From NCBI RefSeq assembly GCF_010093535.1, contig NW_022985163.1, positions 103,123 to 122,522 on the forward strand: a stretch of 19,400 nucleotides of DNA. Direction: 5' to 3'. Of this stretch, positions 19,397 to 19,400 are shown piece by piece (within the stretch, counting starts at the first letter, position 1; every line of letters starts with the position of its first letter). The notes beneath the pieces were generated by a model, which worked only from the letters and a program-made list of their open reading frames with translations, was not told the DNA's origin and made no database searches. The translations under genes were made by a program, and so were the position numbers. Origin of the DNA: Lindgomyces ingoldianus (lineage: Eukaryota; Ascomycota; Dothideomycetes; Pleosporales; Lindgomycetaceae).

Positions 19397-19400
19397 CTAA

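Overview
The window looks like a transposon-dense, very AT-rich block from the genome of a filamentous ascomycete (Pezizomycotina). I cannot name the species. No intact host gene is visible. Almost every recognisable coding stretch is the relic of a retrotransposon or DNA transposon. In these relics conserved Trp and Gln codons have become TAG/TAA and catalytic Asp/Glu have become Asn/Lys. That excess of C-to-T and G-to-A changes, with enrichment of TA, CTAG and TTAA, is the expected footprint of repeat-induced point mutation (RIP), a premeiotic fungal defence against repeats.

Layout: 1-3791 is the 5' part of a Ty1/Copia element on the minus strand (putative LTR at 3557-3791, gag, protease, integrase; RT and the 3' LTR would lie left of the window). 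4258-4848 is a solo LTR with a target duplication. 5580-10266 is a plus-strand Ty3/Gypsy chromovirus polyprotein relic (gag end, protease, RT, RNase H, integrase, chromodomain), split at 7099-8198 by a TA-flanked fold-back element made from a Fot1/pogo-type transposon. 10380-11545 is a minus-strand pair, an LTR followed by a Cys-rich coiled-coil ORF. 11718-12849 is an internally deleted Fot1-like transposon inserted in a 43-bp tandem repeat. 12970-13258 is a short TG...CA repeat that has largely escaped mutation. 13300-14904 holds a second chromodomain tail, an LTR-like sequence and a second Cys-rich ORF on the plus strand. 15149-15765 holds tandem copies of the same short repeat in the other orientation.

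15777-18576 is a three-level nest: a fold-back element, containing a second copy of the same fold-back element, containing a solo LTR. Each level has its own target duplication (TA, TA, ATAAT). From about 18990 the base composition rises sharply. The last 400 bp hold a probable small solo LTR (19028-19205) and another TG...CA repeat (19240-19396), and may be the edge of the RIP-affected island.

The most interesting points are: the fold-back Fot1 derivative, present three times with the same internal junction and nearly equal length (about 1081, 1093 and 1100 bp), so apparently amplified as a unit; the two copies of a Cys-rich coiled-coil ORF, each just downstream of an LTR-like sequence; and the datable nesting order. 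No CRISPR array, rRNA or tRNA gene was seen.
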